A stretch of 64,000 nucleotides of DNA from Epiperipatus broadwayi (GCA_028023455.1 JAQFVV010012667.1:1226501-1290500), one strand, 5' to 3'; shown: positions 48,676 to 61,929, numbered from the stretch's first letter. Made by a program: numbers and translations. Notes: generated by a model not told the origin, from the sequence alone.

Positions 48676-49545
48676 AAAATATGAAAAATACTTCTCAAAG
48701 CATTTGTGTTTTATACTAATCTGTACTTTATTATCAACAATTGAATGTATTTGTAAAAGTATAAATGAAATATACATTCTATTTAAATAAGTGGTGGAAA
48801 TAATCCAGAATTTAATTGCACTTAAAATATTATTCTCACAAATCTTCAGATAAACATTATACCTTTCATGATAATCTATTTAGATATATAGTAGTCATTT
48901 TAATTTAGGTAAGTTCAGTAACTAACAAATATTTATAATTAAGATCCAGCTTAAACTATCAGCATTAATATATCGCCTACAAAAAAGTATTTGAGTAAAT
49001 ATTTCTAAGATGTCAAATTGATTTAAATATTTTATTATATATAAAATTCACATTAGAAAATTATATTCATCTTACAAATTCAGTTAATTTTTTATGGTAA
49101 GAGAAAAAATACCAATGTTGTTTTCCATTTGATATATAGAATAAAATATTCACTCAGATCAAACTAGGAGATCATAAACCTTCAGGAAATCTAAACTTAT
49201 CATTGTGCTTATTTATATACAAATGAATAAATATTATTAATAGATTTTAAAAAACTGAAGAATATTTTTTTATAGTTAGCAATATGAGGAAAACATTAAT
49301 TGATGACTTTAAGTTATAAGATGATTTACTAAAACAATCATTAGGAAGAAAAAACAGATATATCCAAAATTCTTTTTATTCTAATTATTGTTTAGAGCTT
49401 CTAATCATTTTTGATGAGACAACTAGTTCCACAAATTTGTATTTTCTTCACTTTCATATGATATTTTATAACTGCCGTTATTTTTCAGTGTTTCAAGTTT
49501 ATGTTTTACAAGTTAGGATCTTTACAAACATGACATTTCTGATAA

Positions 49546-49640
49546 TTTTACTGACTGTTGCCCTTGACTAGTATGAATAGAGCATACTAGTTTAATTCTC
49601 ATGTTAATATTGTTATGGTTCAGTCCATTGAAGATGAAAG
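49546..49640 (+). mobile_element. tRNA-derived SINE, copy 3 (degraded)
   Basis: The leader TTTACTGACTGTTGCCCTTG matches copy 1 closely. The A-box region is shortened (ATGAATAGAGCATACTAG), then TTTAATTCTCATGTTAATAT and TTGTTATGGTT follow, as in the tail of copy 1 (TAGTATTGTTACTGGTTAG). Confidence 0.5.
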
Positions 49641-49783
49641 AGAATATTGCCATTCAAAAATAGTATTTTATATTAACTGATATATTATTACTAACCCTGC
49701 AAATAAAGTTTATAATTGTTTTGAAAACATAATAAATCAGCCAGATGATGGAGATAATTCAATATGTAAAAACACTTAAAAGT

Positions 49784-50525
49784 AATTACATTCGAATATC
49801 GGCCTTTCAAGCCAATTGTGCAAATGCTTTGCGAGTGTTAAATAATAAATGAATACCCTCTGACCAATACAAGATATAGAATTTATGCAGGAATAAAAAG
49901 AATCCCTCTTATTCCTATGACTCAAATATTTATATATGAGCAAATCTGAAGTACTGGCACAGAAGGTGTGACAATAGAATGGTTACTTTGAATGACGCCG
50001 CCGATGAAATTTTCTAGAATTTACTAAACATCACTCCAACTGAAACTTAATCATATATATAAATAAGCATTTATTTTTATAGCATCTGTATACAATTGTA
50101 ATTACATTCGAATATCAGCCTTTCAAGCCAATTGTGCAAACACTTTGCGAGTGTTAAATAATAAATGAATACCCTCTGACCAATACAAGATATATATGAT
50201 TAAGTTTCAGTTGGAATGATGTTTAGTAAATTCTAGAAAATTTCATGGGCGTCATTCATTCAGACATTGTATATAGTAATTTAAAGTGACCGTTCTATTG
50301 TCACACCTTCTGTGCCAGTACTTCAGATTTGCTCATATATAAATATATGAGTCGTAGAAATAAGAGGGATTCTTTTTATTCCTGCATAAATTCTATATCT
50401 TGTATTGGTCAGAGGGTATTCATTTATTATTTAACACTCGCAAAGCGTTTGCACAATTGGTTTGAAAGGCCGATATTCAAATGTAATTACAATTGTATAC
50501 AGACACTATAAAAATAAATGCTTAT
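49784..50525. mobile_element. large foldback element, family F, copy 2
   Basis: The arms 49784-50055 and 50190-50480 are reverse complements, with small gaps. They contain TACATTCGAATATCGGCC, ATACCCTCTGACCAATACAA, AAATCTGAAGTACTGGCACA and CATCACTCCAACTGAAACTT. The central part 50093-50190 is a direct copy of the left end module, giving the same end-core-end plan as the 25-kb foldback. The cores are related: 50228-50289 and 25582-25641 share AAATTCTA, GCGTCATTCATTCA and AGTAATTTAAAGTGA. TTAAAAGT flanks at 49776-49783 and 50526-50533, a weak A+T-rich candidate target duplication. A 60-residue frame in the right arm is incidental. Confidence 0.75.
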
Positions 50526-51258
50526 TTAAAAGTTTTTTTTTTCTTGTTTATAAAAAGTAAACTAATTTACAAAGAATAATTTATGAAAACTTTATAAGGC
50601 AAATGAATCACTCGAAGTGATTTTAATTTTAACATATTAAGATAAAAAAAACTTTTAATTTTGAATATTATTTTACACATGCACAGATTATCAACATTTC
50701 TAAAGGTTGATTTAAATTGTATAAAGTAATAAAGCTAAAGAAAATATTACATTACAGTTTTACTTTTTTTAAAATAATTACTCCATTTATAAATGATCTC
50801 TTTTGTAGTTATGTGGTGGGGAAGAGGGTTGATATCCTAAATGATAAATGATCTGATTTTTATAAAGAATTGTAATGTAATTATAATAGTTAATTTTTTT
50901 AAAAATTATTGTTGATTAATTGTGTATAAGAACTAGAGAGTCATCCATTACAAAACTTTTTTTTAGAAAGTGTCAAATTGCAATCCAATAAATGTATATA
51001 AAAATCTATATTTCAGAAAAATTTTTGAAATCTGACATGCATTTAAAATCAATAAAATATATCCAGTGCCTTCAGTCAATACTATCATAAGTCTCTTATT
51101 ATTTTTTTTCTCATAGACTATATTTTGAATTTAAAAAGTGAGTATTCGGGTATTTTTTAAAATTGTTATTTTTAAGCCTCCATATCTTTTCACACATACA
51201 TATAATTTTTCTGCTAAATCATTTCTACATTTTATTGTTTTGTTCCCTTGATGACAGA

Positions 51259-52460
51259 TTTTTTTTTCTTAGTGATGAGAGCTTTTATTCACCAAAAAGA
51301 CAAAATACACAACAATTAAACAAATTTACAAAGAGATGATTATATGGCAAAATGAAATTCAAATACAATATGGTGAAGGGAAAGAGAATACATATGAAAT
51401 TGGAAGAAGATATGGAAAGTCTGTGTAGTCCAGGCAAAGAAGAGTCTTTGGCAATGAGCAATGTTGATAGGCTTGATTGTCCTGGTGGATTCGTAGGAGG
51501 ATCCATATGTGACATTAACTTTGAAGGAATTGCTATATGTTAAGTCTTTAGAGGTTTCAGGGATGAATGAGGAGGTTTCTGAGTTATGCTTAGATGCAAC
51601 AGGCTAATTTTTAGTTTTCTCCATTGTACTTGGAATGACATTATGATTGGTCATGTTATTCTTTTTGACTTGCTTTTAACCTTTGATAGAGCAAACCACA
51701 GCCTGAAAGGGAGGAAAGTTCAGAGGGCTAGGAGATGGAGACTTTGAAATAAGTTCTTTGGTGATGATGTTTTTTAGTTAAGTTTTGTTTGAAGTTTATT
51801 TTGAATCAAATTTGGGTAATTTTGAAGGTTTTAGTTCATGTAGTTTAGGACTCTGCAAGTTTTTTTCCCGCTAGGATTAGTGCCATCTTTAAACTGTTTG
51901 AAAAAATGAAAAGTAAAATGAAGAAAATAGTTTTGAAATGAAAAAAAATAAATATATTGATGCAAAAGCAAAAAAAATCTCTGGAAAACTTGTTTTCAGT
52001 TGAGTAATGAGAAAATTGAGTGGAATTTTAGGCGGTTACTTATCCCAGAGGAGGGGGGGGTCTGAAAAAAAAGATTGTTTAAAATAGTCTAAATAACTGG
52101 AACATCCACAAAAAACTTTATAAACAGGTTCTGAGTGACAGGGAATTAAAATAGAATAAATATTTAAAACTCTAAGAGGGAAGAAAACCCTTTATGGTCC
52201 ATGAAACATTTGAATGACCCACAAAACAGGGGAGAAATGAGGTAGTTAAATTCTGATAAGCACAAGATAGACAGGGAAATTGTGCTAAAAATGCACTAAA
52301 ACTGAGATTTAGTGAATGAAAGAGGACATTAGCAGCAAAATAAGGCCTTTAAAGGGCTGAATAAATATAAAAGACACCTTTCATTGCTGCAAAACCAGAG
52401 CCCTATTGTGTGAGCTGTGAAGAGGATGACTTTCCAGTAAGAGTTCCACCTATGGACTAT
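51259..52460 (-). pseudogene. mRNA-like 3' end or retrocopy of unknown transcript
   Basis: On the minus strand the sequence ends with AATAAA (51289-51284) followed about 16 bases later by an A-tract (T run 51259-51267), the layout of a polyadenylated transcript. The 1.2 kb upstream is of higher complexity and lower A+T than its surroundings. A 76-residue frame at 51515-51285 begins MSHMDPPTNPPGQSSLSTLL and matches nothing I know. No introns or paired exons can be shown. It may be a retrocopy, the 3' untranslated region of a minus-strand gene or the end of a retroelement. Confidence 0.3.
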
Positions 52461-53640
52461 TATTATTTTTAAATTTCATTTTTAAATAGGTGTGATTTTA
52501 TTTTACTTTAGTCAACTAGAAAACCTATAACATCCAAAAAAAAACATATTTCAAAAGGAAACTTTAATCTAACAATTTAATATATTCTCTTTAAAAATAT
52601 ATGGTTAAAAAAAAAGTTGATGTGTGGAAATGTAGATCAAGGGATAGAAAAATGTAGAAAAAGTTATCTGTGTTGACATAAGATATCATCCTCTTTTTTT
52701 TTTTTTTGTTACAAATATTCAAAATAAAAGTTCAATATATTGCTTTAAAATAATACACAAAAATGGTTAACAGATTATAAGGAAGACATAACAATTGAAC
52801 GTTTTATATATTTATTAGCATATTAAATTAATCTTTCTAATAATTAATTAATAAAAGTATTAATTTCTGAATTAAACATAATTTTTAAATTAAAAAATTG
52901 AATATGAAAAAAATTATTACTTTATAATAATAAAGAAATCATAAAGAAATGTATATGTAATGAATTATGATTACAGTATGAAGTCAGTTTTTCAACCCTT
53001 ACAATTTAATAAGCCTACTTGCAGTGAGCTGCTCAATTTTCATCTCTTAGCTGAATGTGATTTTGCAATAAGAGAATGGAAAATTCACAAATCCATAAAA
53101 ATCATGGGCCTGATTTACAGGTTAATAACATTTTATCTGCATACTGTAGTGATAAACTTCAAAAAATTGCTAGGGCAATCTTTTAATGCAATATATTTTT
53201 ATCAAAACTTGACTACAATCTATTCTAACAAACTTATCCATATATTGTACAGTTTGTTCTAAAGTTTTTTTTTATTTATATATAATAAAGCAAAGAATAA
53301 AGTGAATATTAATATATTCACACAATTTTAAACCACTAAACACTACATGATCACCATTTCTTCTTATTCTTGCACATAACTGTTATTAAAACCAGCAAAA
53401 CTCTCCATACAGTAGTGCCACTCAGTGCCAGCAAGAGTAATCAATGGATAATTTTAATTACAATCATTTATATATCATAAATATTATTATAGTAAATAAT
53501 ATATACTTGCAATATAATAAGAAAATTAAATTATTTTCTTATTGGTAATCTTTGTATATAAAGAAGATTGTCTTGAGTACTTAAAGCAGTGAGTGTGAAT
53601 ATTAATCAATTTAATTATTTATTGTAAGATACTTATCATA
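52461..53640. other. A+T-rich noncoding DNA
   Basis: A 100-residue frame at 52960-53262 (plus) has no recognisable domain and chance-like composition. Nothing else is seen. Confidence 0.45.
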
Positions 53641-53839
53641 TAAATTGTTTTTTTTTATTTAACAAAGTAAATAAATTCCTCTTTTTTTTATTCAATTATG
53701 AACTTTATTCATCCAATAAACAAAATAGGTACATTATAACTTGCAACTTAAGTGACAAGATATGATGAATTCAATTGGTATTAGGGACATTTGAAATAAA
53801 AATTAATAAGAAAAACATATAATTATTATAAAATGATGA

Positions 53840-54440
53840 TTTTACAAATTTGCTGTGAATGGTTGAGATACAGGAATGTTTAATAGCTTCCATGTATCCG
53901 GATGGAGTTTAGCATATGAAACTTTGCAGTCCCTTGCTTTCAATGTTTTAATAATATCCAAAAAATCACTGAGTAGATTCTCTGAATTTCTACCAAATGT
54001 GATGTTGGACCTAAGGATCCACAGTAAATAGTTCAGCATGATAGAGAGTCTTATTGTTGAGAAAACACCAGCCTGAATACAGTCTTGAATATTGAAAATT
54101 CTGTCCTTATATGACATCATCTAGCCACAGATTACTTATCTATATTACTGTAGAGTTTTGTAGCCAGATAGAAAGTGCTACAGTGTTTTACTTTCACCAC
54201 TGCACATTTGACATTGAGTATGTATTTTGTTAAACCCCCTTTTATTCACTAGGAATTCATTAATTGGTAACAAGTGTATGTTTGTTTTTAAAATAAAAGT
54301 CTAGATATTTAACTTGAAGCTTCCATAGTTTGAAGCATTTGATGATGTGTTCATTGTTAACCTGGAGAACAGTTGGGATTATCATGAAGATTGACAGAAC
54401 AGTTGATGAATGTCCCAATATTTGATTTTATTCCCAATTG
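53840..54440 (-). mobile_element. LINE C-terminal fragment with zinc-finger-like motif (tentative)
   Basis: One minus-strand frame near 54260-54140 reads LPINEFLVNKRGFNKIHTQ, then CQMCSGESKTL, one stop (TAG at a likely Gln), HFLSGYKTLQ. The order LPT-like start, CxxC, then H-x-L-S-G-C/Y is that of the C-terminal zinc-finger region of several LINE clades. A following 92-residue frame (54120-53842) is not recognised. It lies beside a larger LINE in the same orientation but does not overlap its sequence. Confidence 0.35.
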
Positions 54441-54959
54441 TCCCCACAATAATCATTTTTTTATAATTTTATAACACACATTTTAAATAATTTATATGTA
54501 ATAAAGTAAATCACAATATGATTGTATATGTATAAAACATTAAATATAATTTGTTATAAATAGTAAATATTGTTATAGTAAACAATTCACATTTCTAACT
54601 CAGTATTCAACAATAAAAAACAAAAAAATAAAATCACTTTCTCATTGGTTCTTTTTTATTACTTATAAACTATTGTATTTAGCATTATGTATAAAAATTT
54701 AAAAATAATAAATTTATAAAACAAAATTGATACAGACAACTGAGTATAAATAAAAATTATTTAATATATACACACAGCTTTTATTTCTTATTGGAACCTT
54801 ATAAAGATGTTCCTATTTTCAAAATCACATGTGATGTGATATGATGCACTGTGACTTCTCTTTATATGGAGTCAGGATTTTCTCAGCCTCTATCCCCAGA
54901 GAAATATGTTAGCCACCTTACCATCTCTTTCCATATATCACACTAAGTTTTCCTAATCT

Positions 54960-57900
54960 GCTCTATCCCATTTTCACTTCATAATCTTTATCACCTCCAT
55001 GGTCTTTCTATCTAAATTCACCTTATCTTTTCCCAAACACAGCATAAAAACCAATAACCCACTTTCTGTATAATCACTTTGTTCATATTTATTCTTCCAT
55101 AATTTCATTATTTGTACCCCTTCTACTTTTAAGCATTTACCTTGAATTAACAGATGCCTAATATTTTCTACATCTTCCTTACACAACTTGCAGACTAAAT
55201 CACCCATATTTTTCCATTTATGTGTATATTCTCTTGTTACTAAAGATCCCATTCGAGCCTTAAACAATAAACACCTTTCTTGCTATTATCATAAATTAAA
55301 TTGCACCCAATATTTCATTGACTTCTATACATATTTAACTTCTTTTTATTCTCCATATTACTCTCCATTTCTCCAAACTCCCTATTCTTTTTTTTCTTTA
55401 TTAATGCTTTTATTCTTTTATCCCATTCCTTACCACTATAACATTCAACAATCCTCCTAACACAATCATACCACCTTTTGAACAAGTATACTGATATAAA
55501 TTCTTTATCCAAATCTTCTGCATACTGCATTACCTTTTTCACCCATCTTGTTGCCTGCCCTTTACTTGTAACCCAATTAAATACTAGTTGGGCTATTCTT
55601 TTATTATCCAGAAACTGCAATCTACTGAACATTTTCATTTTGCTTTCTGCATCTCTCATATAAAAACTTGACCATCCCATTTCTCCTTGAATTACCTTCT
55701 TTGATGTCCATACATCTGCATTTAATTCATGTCTTCCTACTTCTCTTTGTACTTTTTTCTAAGTAATCTAATACTCCTTTACTAACACATAACACATCAT
55801 TGCCATATATTAACCCTGCTACTGTAACTCTCTTTCATACAATTCTAGCTACATCATATTTATTATATGAAAACACTCTTAATTTTTTTTTATCAATCCC
55901 TTTCTTTTCTTAGCTTTATTTATCAATTTTTTCTCCCATTCATTCAAGCAATTTTTCTGATTACTTAAGATGCTTCCCAAACATCTATATCTATTCACCA
56001 CACATAACTTTATATCCCCCAATAAAAAATTTTTGTCTTGTCTTTCCCCAGTATTAACCATCATTATATTTTATTTTTCTTCACTAAATTTAATCCCCAT
56101 TTCTTTACTCACCCTTGCACATGTCCTCAGCATAACTTCCATATCTTCTCTTCTTTTTGCACACAGAAAGACATCATCTGCAAAAAAAAGACCTGTCAAA
56201 GTAAATACTCCCTTACCACCTTCCATTTTACTCAAATACAGAAAAAACAAAATAGGTGACATAGGATATCCTTGCCTTAGTTCCACCCCATTTTTAATGT
56301 TAACTGATTCTATATCCCTTAATTGATATGTATAGTAATTATTTTCATATAATTTTTTAATAATATCCACTAAAGCTTCATCCATTCCCAAATTTGCTAA
56401 ACTTACCCATAATCTATTTATATTTACTCTATTATATGCCTTTTCTATATCTATAGAACTCATATATAATTGTCTACCTAAATTCCTACTCATATACATA
56501 AGTTTTGTAACTACAAATAAACTATCTCCTATACACCTATCTGATCTAAAACCTCCCTGCATTTTACCCACTACATTATTTCCTTTCATCCATTTTGCAA
56601 CTCTTCCAGACACAATATATGAGAAAACTTTATATAAAACTGATGTTACTGCTATTGGTCTATAATTGTTTAACTTTCTATGATCCTTACCCTTTCCTTT
56701 AAATAATAATATTACTATTGTATTATTCCAACTATTCAAAAAAACTCTCTTCTGTGCCATCTTATTAAAACATGATAATAACTTTATTTTTGCCCTAATT
56801 AAAACATGATAATAACTTTACTTATGCCCTAATTTCATTACCATCTCTGCTGCCCATCTATCTAAATCTTTTACCTTTCCACTTTTCAATTTCTTCCCTG
56901 CCTTATTCAGTTCATTTTCTGTAAACTTAATATTCCCATTACTATATGCTTTCATGTTTTCTATCATTCTGTCCTTCACATCTAACATCTTTTCTATATC
57001 CATTACATATCTATTTAAGATTCTCATTCCCTAATCATCTAGTAATACCTTCTCTCCCCCCCCCTTTACATTTCTTCTTTTAATGTAATTCCAAAACTTT
57101 TTACTCCCACCTCTTCCACTTTTATTAATATCTTCCAACAATTTACTATTCAATTTCATTCTCTCTCTATAATTATCTATTTTAGCCAACTTCTTTTTTA
57201 AATACTTTTTCCATTTAACATTAATATATTTTTCACTTTCTTTATTCATAGTAGCACACTTATATTCTCTGCATGTTTTTTCCTCTCTTTTACACTTTTA
57301 CTAACTCTCACTTTTTATTACTTTTATTTTTCTGAATATTCTCATCTAAAACCTATATTCCACTTTTTCTACTTCATCATACTAGTCTTTATACTCATCC
57401 CCAACCAATTCTTCCATGGTTTCTTCAACTTGTATTTTATACTCTTCCAACTTATTCTTATCATTCACTCTCCATCCACATCTTTCACTATTGTTTCTAC
57501 TTTTATTTTTATTCTCCATCACATTACTAACCATTTCTATTACAATGAAGCTATGATCACTATTACATACTTTCTCTTCATTATCAAACACCTTAATTTT
57601 CTGAACTTTATTTATTCCTGCTTTCTCTACCAATACATAATCTATTGTGTCGAATATATTATTTCTAGATCATGCTCAAATTCACTATCTGACAAAATTT
57701 CTTCAAAAACTGTCCATTCTTATTGTCTATATCATCAATTTCTTCAATACGTCCATTCATATTCCCTATAACCATTACTCTCTTCTCCTTTTCTTTAAAA
57801 CTATGTATATCATTAACTAGGCATTCGTATATGCTACTGTTCCATTCCATTATAGTTTGACTATCTCCATGGCTATATAAACTTTATCCAACATCCAATC

Positions 57901-58390
57901 TCATTTTTCCAACCTTATTTCAAACCACAAATGTTCTTGACATTTAACAGTATTTAAATATTTTTTGATATAACACCTATACTGCTAACCCTTTTTTATA
58001 TATATATACCCTGCCTTACCAAATCTTCCAGAATAGGTTATTCTTCTCTTAGATGTATTTCTGCTACTGCTAACACCTCAACTTCTTCATTTTCAATTGC
58101 TTTTTTTAATTTCAGCCACTTTTCTGGTCTCCTACCACCTTGCATATTCGAATACCCAATTTTAACTATTTTTTTTTCCCTAACTATTCTTTTATATTAT
58201 TATTATTTTTTTTTTATTCTCCATTACATTTATAAATAACTTGCTTACCATTAATTTTACAGACCCATTCTCTCTCCACATCTACACTTGTATCTAAATC
58301 AATTAGCCTTTGCTTATTTCTTACATTCCATCCACTCTTTTTTTTCTTTTGATAATACTGCAATTTAAAACTTTATCCCCCTTCTATAAG
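54960..58390 (-). mobile_element. near full-length LINE (AP-endonuclease + RT + zinc finger), decayed
   Basis: Minus-strand frames give all the ORF2 domains of a non-LTR retrotransposon in order. The endonuclease start MQGGRRPEKWLKLKKAIENE lies near 58150. MVIGNMNGRIEEID lies at 57850-57665 (the GDFNGRIG block, Asp to Met). VCNSDHSFIVIEM follows, with the catalytic SDH near 57561-57553. The linker block KLKSGKVKDLDRWAAEM lies at 57027-56818. A 229-residue RT frame spans 56760-56071, with SSIDIEKAYNRV at residues 101-112 and intact FADD at residues 193-196. YRCLGSILSNQ comes next (56064-55879), then a thumb/C-terminal frame 55680-55315, and a zinc-finger-like CKLC...H at residues 26-38 of the 55267-54974 frame, whose last Cys is displaced. 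Possible end of ORF1 near 58390-58240. About eight frame breaks: inactive. The clade is not assigned. Confidence 0.9.
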
Positions 58391-60240
58391 TTTCTCGAAT
58401 TATATTCTTTATAAATCAGACTCCCTAAAACAGGTATTCAACTGTAGCTCCACCCAATGGACATTATTTACATTACAATAAAGATAATTAATAAAATACA
58501 TGTATATAAAAATGATTAAACTTATTATAAGGCTTTCCAAAATAGATATAGTATTTACATTGTGATTTACTTTATTATATTTAGATTGATTAAAATGTTT
58601 ATTAGAAAGATATTTAAAATCTAAAAGATTATTTTATTGAATAAAAAATCAACCTGCTTAATAAATATCTTACAGTAAATAATTTGATAGATTAATATTT
58701 TCACTTTTTACCTTAAATATTCAAAACAACACAAAGGAAACAATAAGAATGTCATTTTATTTTCTTGTTATTGTATTTTTGAATATTGAAATGGCAATGT
58801 GTTTTATTAACTATGACAGCATTTATTGTTTATAAACAACTGTATTTAACATTATATATTACAACAGTGAACAATGAGCTATGATTATACAATGTGGTTG
58901 GGTATGTAGACATTTGACTATGCAGTCATTGATGCAGCATGGAAGCAAAGATCATATTTATTGCATTCAAAATAAATTCAATTTAAAAAATAATCAGGAA
59001 ATTTATGATGAATGAATTTGAATTTAGCCAAATAATAATGATGTCAAGTAAATATTAATACAATTTTTATAGCTCATGAGAATATTCTTTAATACATGTG
59101 TGTATTTAATGTATAATATTAATTTAATTTGGGCATCATGGCTAAGTAAATACTATATTTGATTTCCATAAATAAACAATATCTAAGTGAATAGTTCTCA
59201 GGTTCAAAATATATGTCTGTTTGTTTTCTATGTGTGACCAAGTGTGTGTCAATAAAAATATGATTTTTTACTAAGTAAAAATAAATAAATACAAAAGTCA
59301 AATTTTATGAATAAATATTTAGATCAATTTTATTTACAGTTATATAAAACAAAATGTTTTATTTGTTTATTTTATAATTATTAAATGAACTTAATAAAAT
59401 ATGATTTTCTCCCATTTCTGTTTCCTAAAAAGTAAATTGACATAAGTAAAATATATTTATTGTATATCTGCAAATGTTTGAATGCAATAACATGGTGTAT
59501 AGACATAAATATAAGTTTACCTTATAAGTCTAACAAATAGTGATGCCTTCACTTTAATCCTAAGCATTTAATCAAATGACCAGTTTTCTTTTCATGTTCA
59601 ACAAAATAAAGAATTATATGCACTATTGTTTTTAGCTCTTTTGGATATTTAACATGCTGTTCCTATATTTGCATAATATCTACTATTATAAATCTAGAAA
59701 TTTTAGAGCACAAATTAACTGTGATTTATCTATATTTTTAAGCTTATTTCTAGAATTTTTATTTAAATGAAAACCTAAATTAAACTCTTTATTTCATAAT
59801 ATGAAGTATTGTTCTTTATAAATTAGGTATATAGAATGTATATATAATAGCAAACTATGACAATACTAGGTTCATAGGAAAGATATTATAGAAACAATTT
59901 TCATCAATTATATTATCATAATTTACAGATATACCAGTGGTGATTAAAGTGATTGACATAAACAAATATGTATATAAAGTCCAAATTAAATACATTTACA
60001 ATTTTTTAAAAAGGAAATGAATTATTTTTTATGTCAATATTAGAAAATATTTTAATCAGGAGAAAGTTGTTTGTTTCATTACTAATTTTACAATTTAATG
60101 TATGCTGTGATGTTATGAATAAATGCCAAAATGACTAATTGCTTATATGGTGAATAAGATGTGTACATATGATTTACTGTCAATAATTTACTTCTTGCCA
60201 AAATAAATGTGTGTAGTATTTTTTGTAAAAAATATAAGTA
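58391..60240. other. A+T-rich noncoding DNA
   Basis: No recognisable gene or repeat. Confidence 0.5.
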
Positions 60241-60244
60241 AAAT

Positions 60245-61090
60245 TTGGGAATTGCCTGCTACCAAAAATGATGCTATAGAGTATTTTCAAAACTATGGCA
60301 TCCTGCACTCACAGAAATTGTGTGTAAATGGTCATGATGTGAGAATTTATGTACATAGTTAAGATAAACAATGGTGGTGTTACAATAAGAATTGTGGAAA
60401 GAAAATTATGTTTGTAATCTTGTTCAAATTTATTGACAGCTGGTCAAGAAAGTTAACTTCTATTGAATGGGGCAAACAACAGCTTGATATGGCAGACAAG
60501 ATGGTGATGGACTGTAACAATTATCTACATAAAGTTTGCATGTTTAGTATTCTAGCATGAGAAAAATACAAAAATTGGAAGACCTATCTAATTGTTGAAA
60601 TTGATGAGAGTCTTTTCACCAAGTGATAAACCAAGATGATGGAATACTTCTTGAGAAGTGGATAGTTGAGGTCTTATGCAGAAAGACTGATGAATGCTTC
60701 ACTGTGTCAATTCCTGACTGAACAGTACCGACTGACAGTACCGACTGATGGAATCAGTCAAAGAGAATGTTGAACAAGGCTCAACAATATATTCTAATTG
60801 TTTGAAGCATGCAGATCTAAAGAGTTGTGAGCTTCTGGCTATTTACATTTTTAAGTCAATCCTGCATACAATTTTGTAAATTCTGAAACCAGAACCCATA
60901 CTCAGATTATTGAAAGACTTTAGAGTGCTGCTAAATGGCATAATAAAAGAGATCAGGGAACTGTGTGGCAATACCTACCTTCATATTTGTCTGAATATAT
61001 GTGGTGAAGACTGCACAAAGATGAGGACATTTTTTATATGTTTTGAATGACATAAGAAAATTCAGTACACTACAGTGATGCTAAAATACT
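60245..61090 (+). mobile_element. Merlin-type DNA transposon, transposase relic
   Basis: Merlin transposases are DDE enzymes related to bacterial IS1016/IS1595 proteins. Plus-strand readings give the diagnostic series: ELPATKNDAIEYFQNYGIL, then the zinc-ribbon CVNGHD...WWCYNKNCGKK (about 60310-60400), LTSIEWGKQQLDMADKMVMD then CNNYLHKVC (about 60450-60545), IVEIDESLFTK (about 60595-60625, first catalytic Asp), CRKTDECFTVSIPD (about 60675-60715), GSTIYSNC (about 60780-60800, where the second catalytic Asp is Asn), and TRTHTQIIERLWSAAKWHNK then a YLPSYLSEYMWRR-like end (about 60890-61010, catalytic Glu kept). A tandem duplication at 60722-60747, stops and a deletion after the zinc ribbon show it is dead. 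Terminal repeats were not found. Confidence 0.85.
60722..60747. repeat. 13-bp tandem duplication in the Merlin relic
   Basis: ACAGTACCGACTG is repeated twice in a row within the transposase remnant. The extra 13 bases shift the frame between the TVSIPD block and the STIYSNC block. Confidence 0.95.
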
Positions 61091-61099
61091 ACAATATTT

Positions 61100-61900
61100 T
61101 GTACATGGACAAAATTCTGTGTTGATATCTATATATGTTTTTTTCTTTCTTTTTTGTTTCATTAATTAACACTTCCAAAAAATTCCTATTGTTAAAAGTT
61201 TGCTTTTTGGAATATCATTTCTCACTAAAATGTAATCTGTTTATTATTTTTGTGTTTTTTACGACTTCTAATGAATTTATATTATTAAAAGTTTAGTCGT
61301 TGGAAGATTATTTTTGTTTCATTTCACCTACATAAAGCTATGTCACCATTTTTCAGTAAGTAAAATTAGAAAGGGTTATTTCTAAAAATTGATCATTTAA
61401 GTTTGTCAGAATTTCCTGTTCAGACATTATTTTATGAGATAGCAAGATTAAAAAGTTATTACCAGATAATATGGATGTGAAATCTCACCACCTGACTAAT
61501 ACATAAGTACATTTACAAATTTATATAAGATTCTGCTTTTTAAAATAATATTTGTGTATATACACACATTTGAGTGTATCTATGTGCATTGCTAACATGT
61601 TAATTGTGTTTATATTTAAATTTTTATACATTATATCATTAATAATCTATCTATGGTTTAATAATAGTAAAAATTATTTATCATTCCACATTTTGTGTAT
61701 TTGCATAAATAATGGTATTTTAAATTATTATTATACATGTATCTATGAAAGTTATTTATACAATAAATCTTTCAAATCTATGAATTAACATTTTTTTTAC
61801 AAAATAAAAATTCATGTTGATGTCATTACTTTTTTTATAATCATCTTTAATGAAGTCATTTTTGCTAAACATACTGTCATATCTGTTTTTTCCTTCAGTG
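61100..61900. other. A+T-rich noncoding DNA
   Basis: No recognisable gene; the frame 61552-61788 is low-complexity. If the Merlin element kept a right terminal repeat it would lie in the first few hundred bases, but I could not see one. Confidence 0.45.
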
Positions 61901-61929
61901 GACTAGTCTAGATTCCCTCTTTATCTAAT

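Noticed and set aside
50329-50511. 60-residue frame within the 50-kb foldback
   Set aside because: It lies in a palindromic arm whose mirror does not preserve a frame; no known domain.
55188-56326. Plus-strand frames across the LINE region
   Set aside because: They are antisense to the clearly recognisable minus-strand LINE domains.
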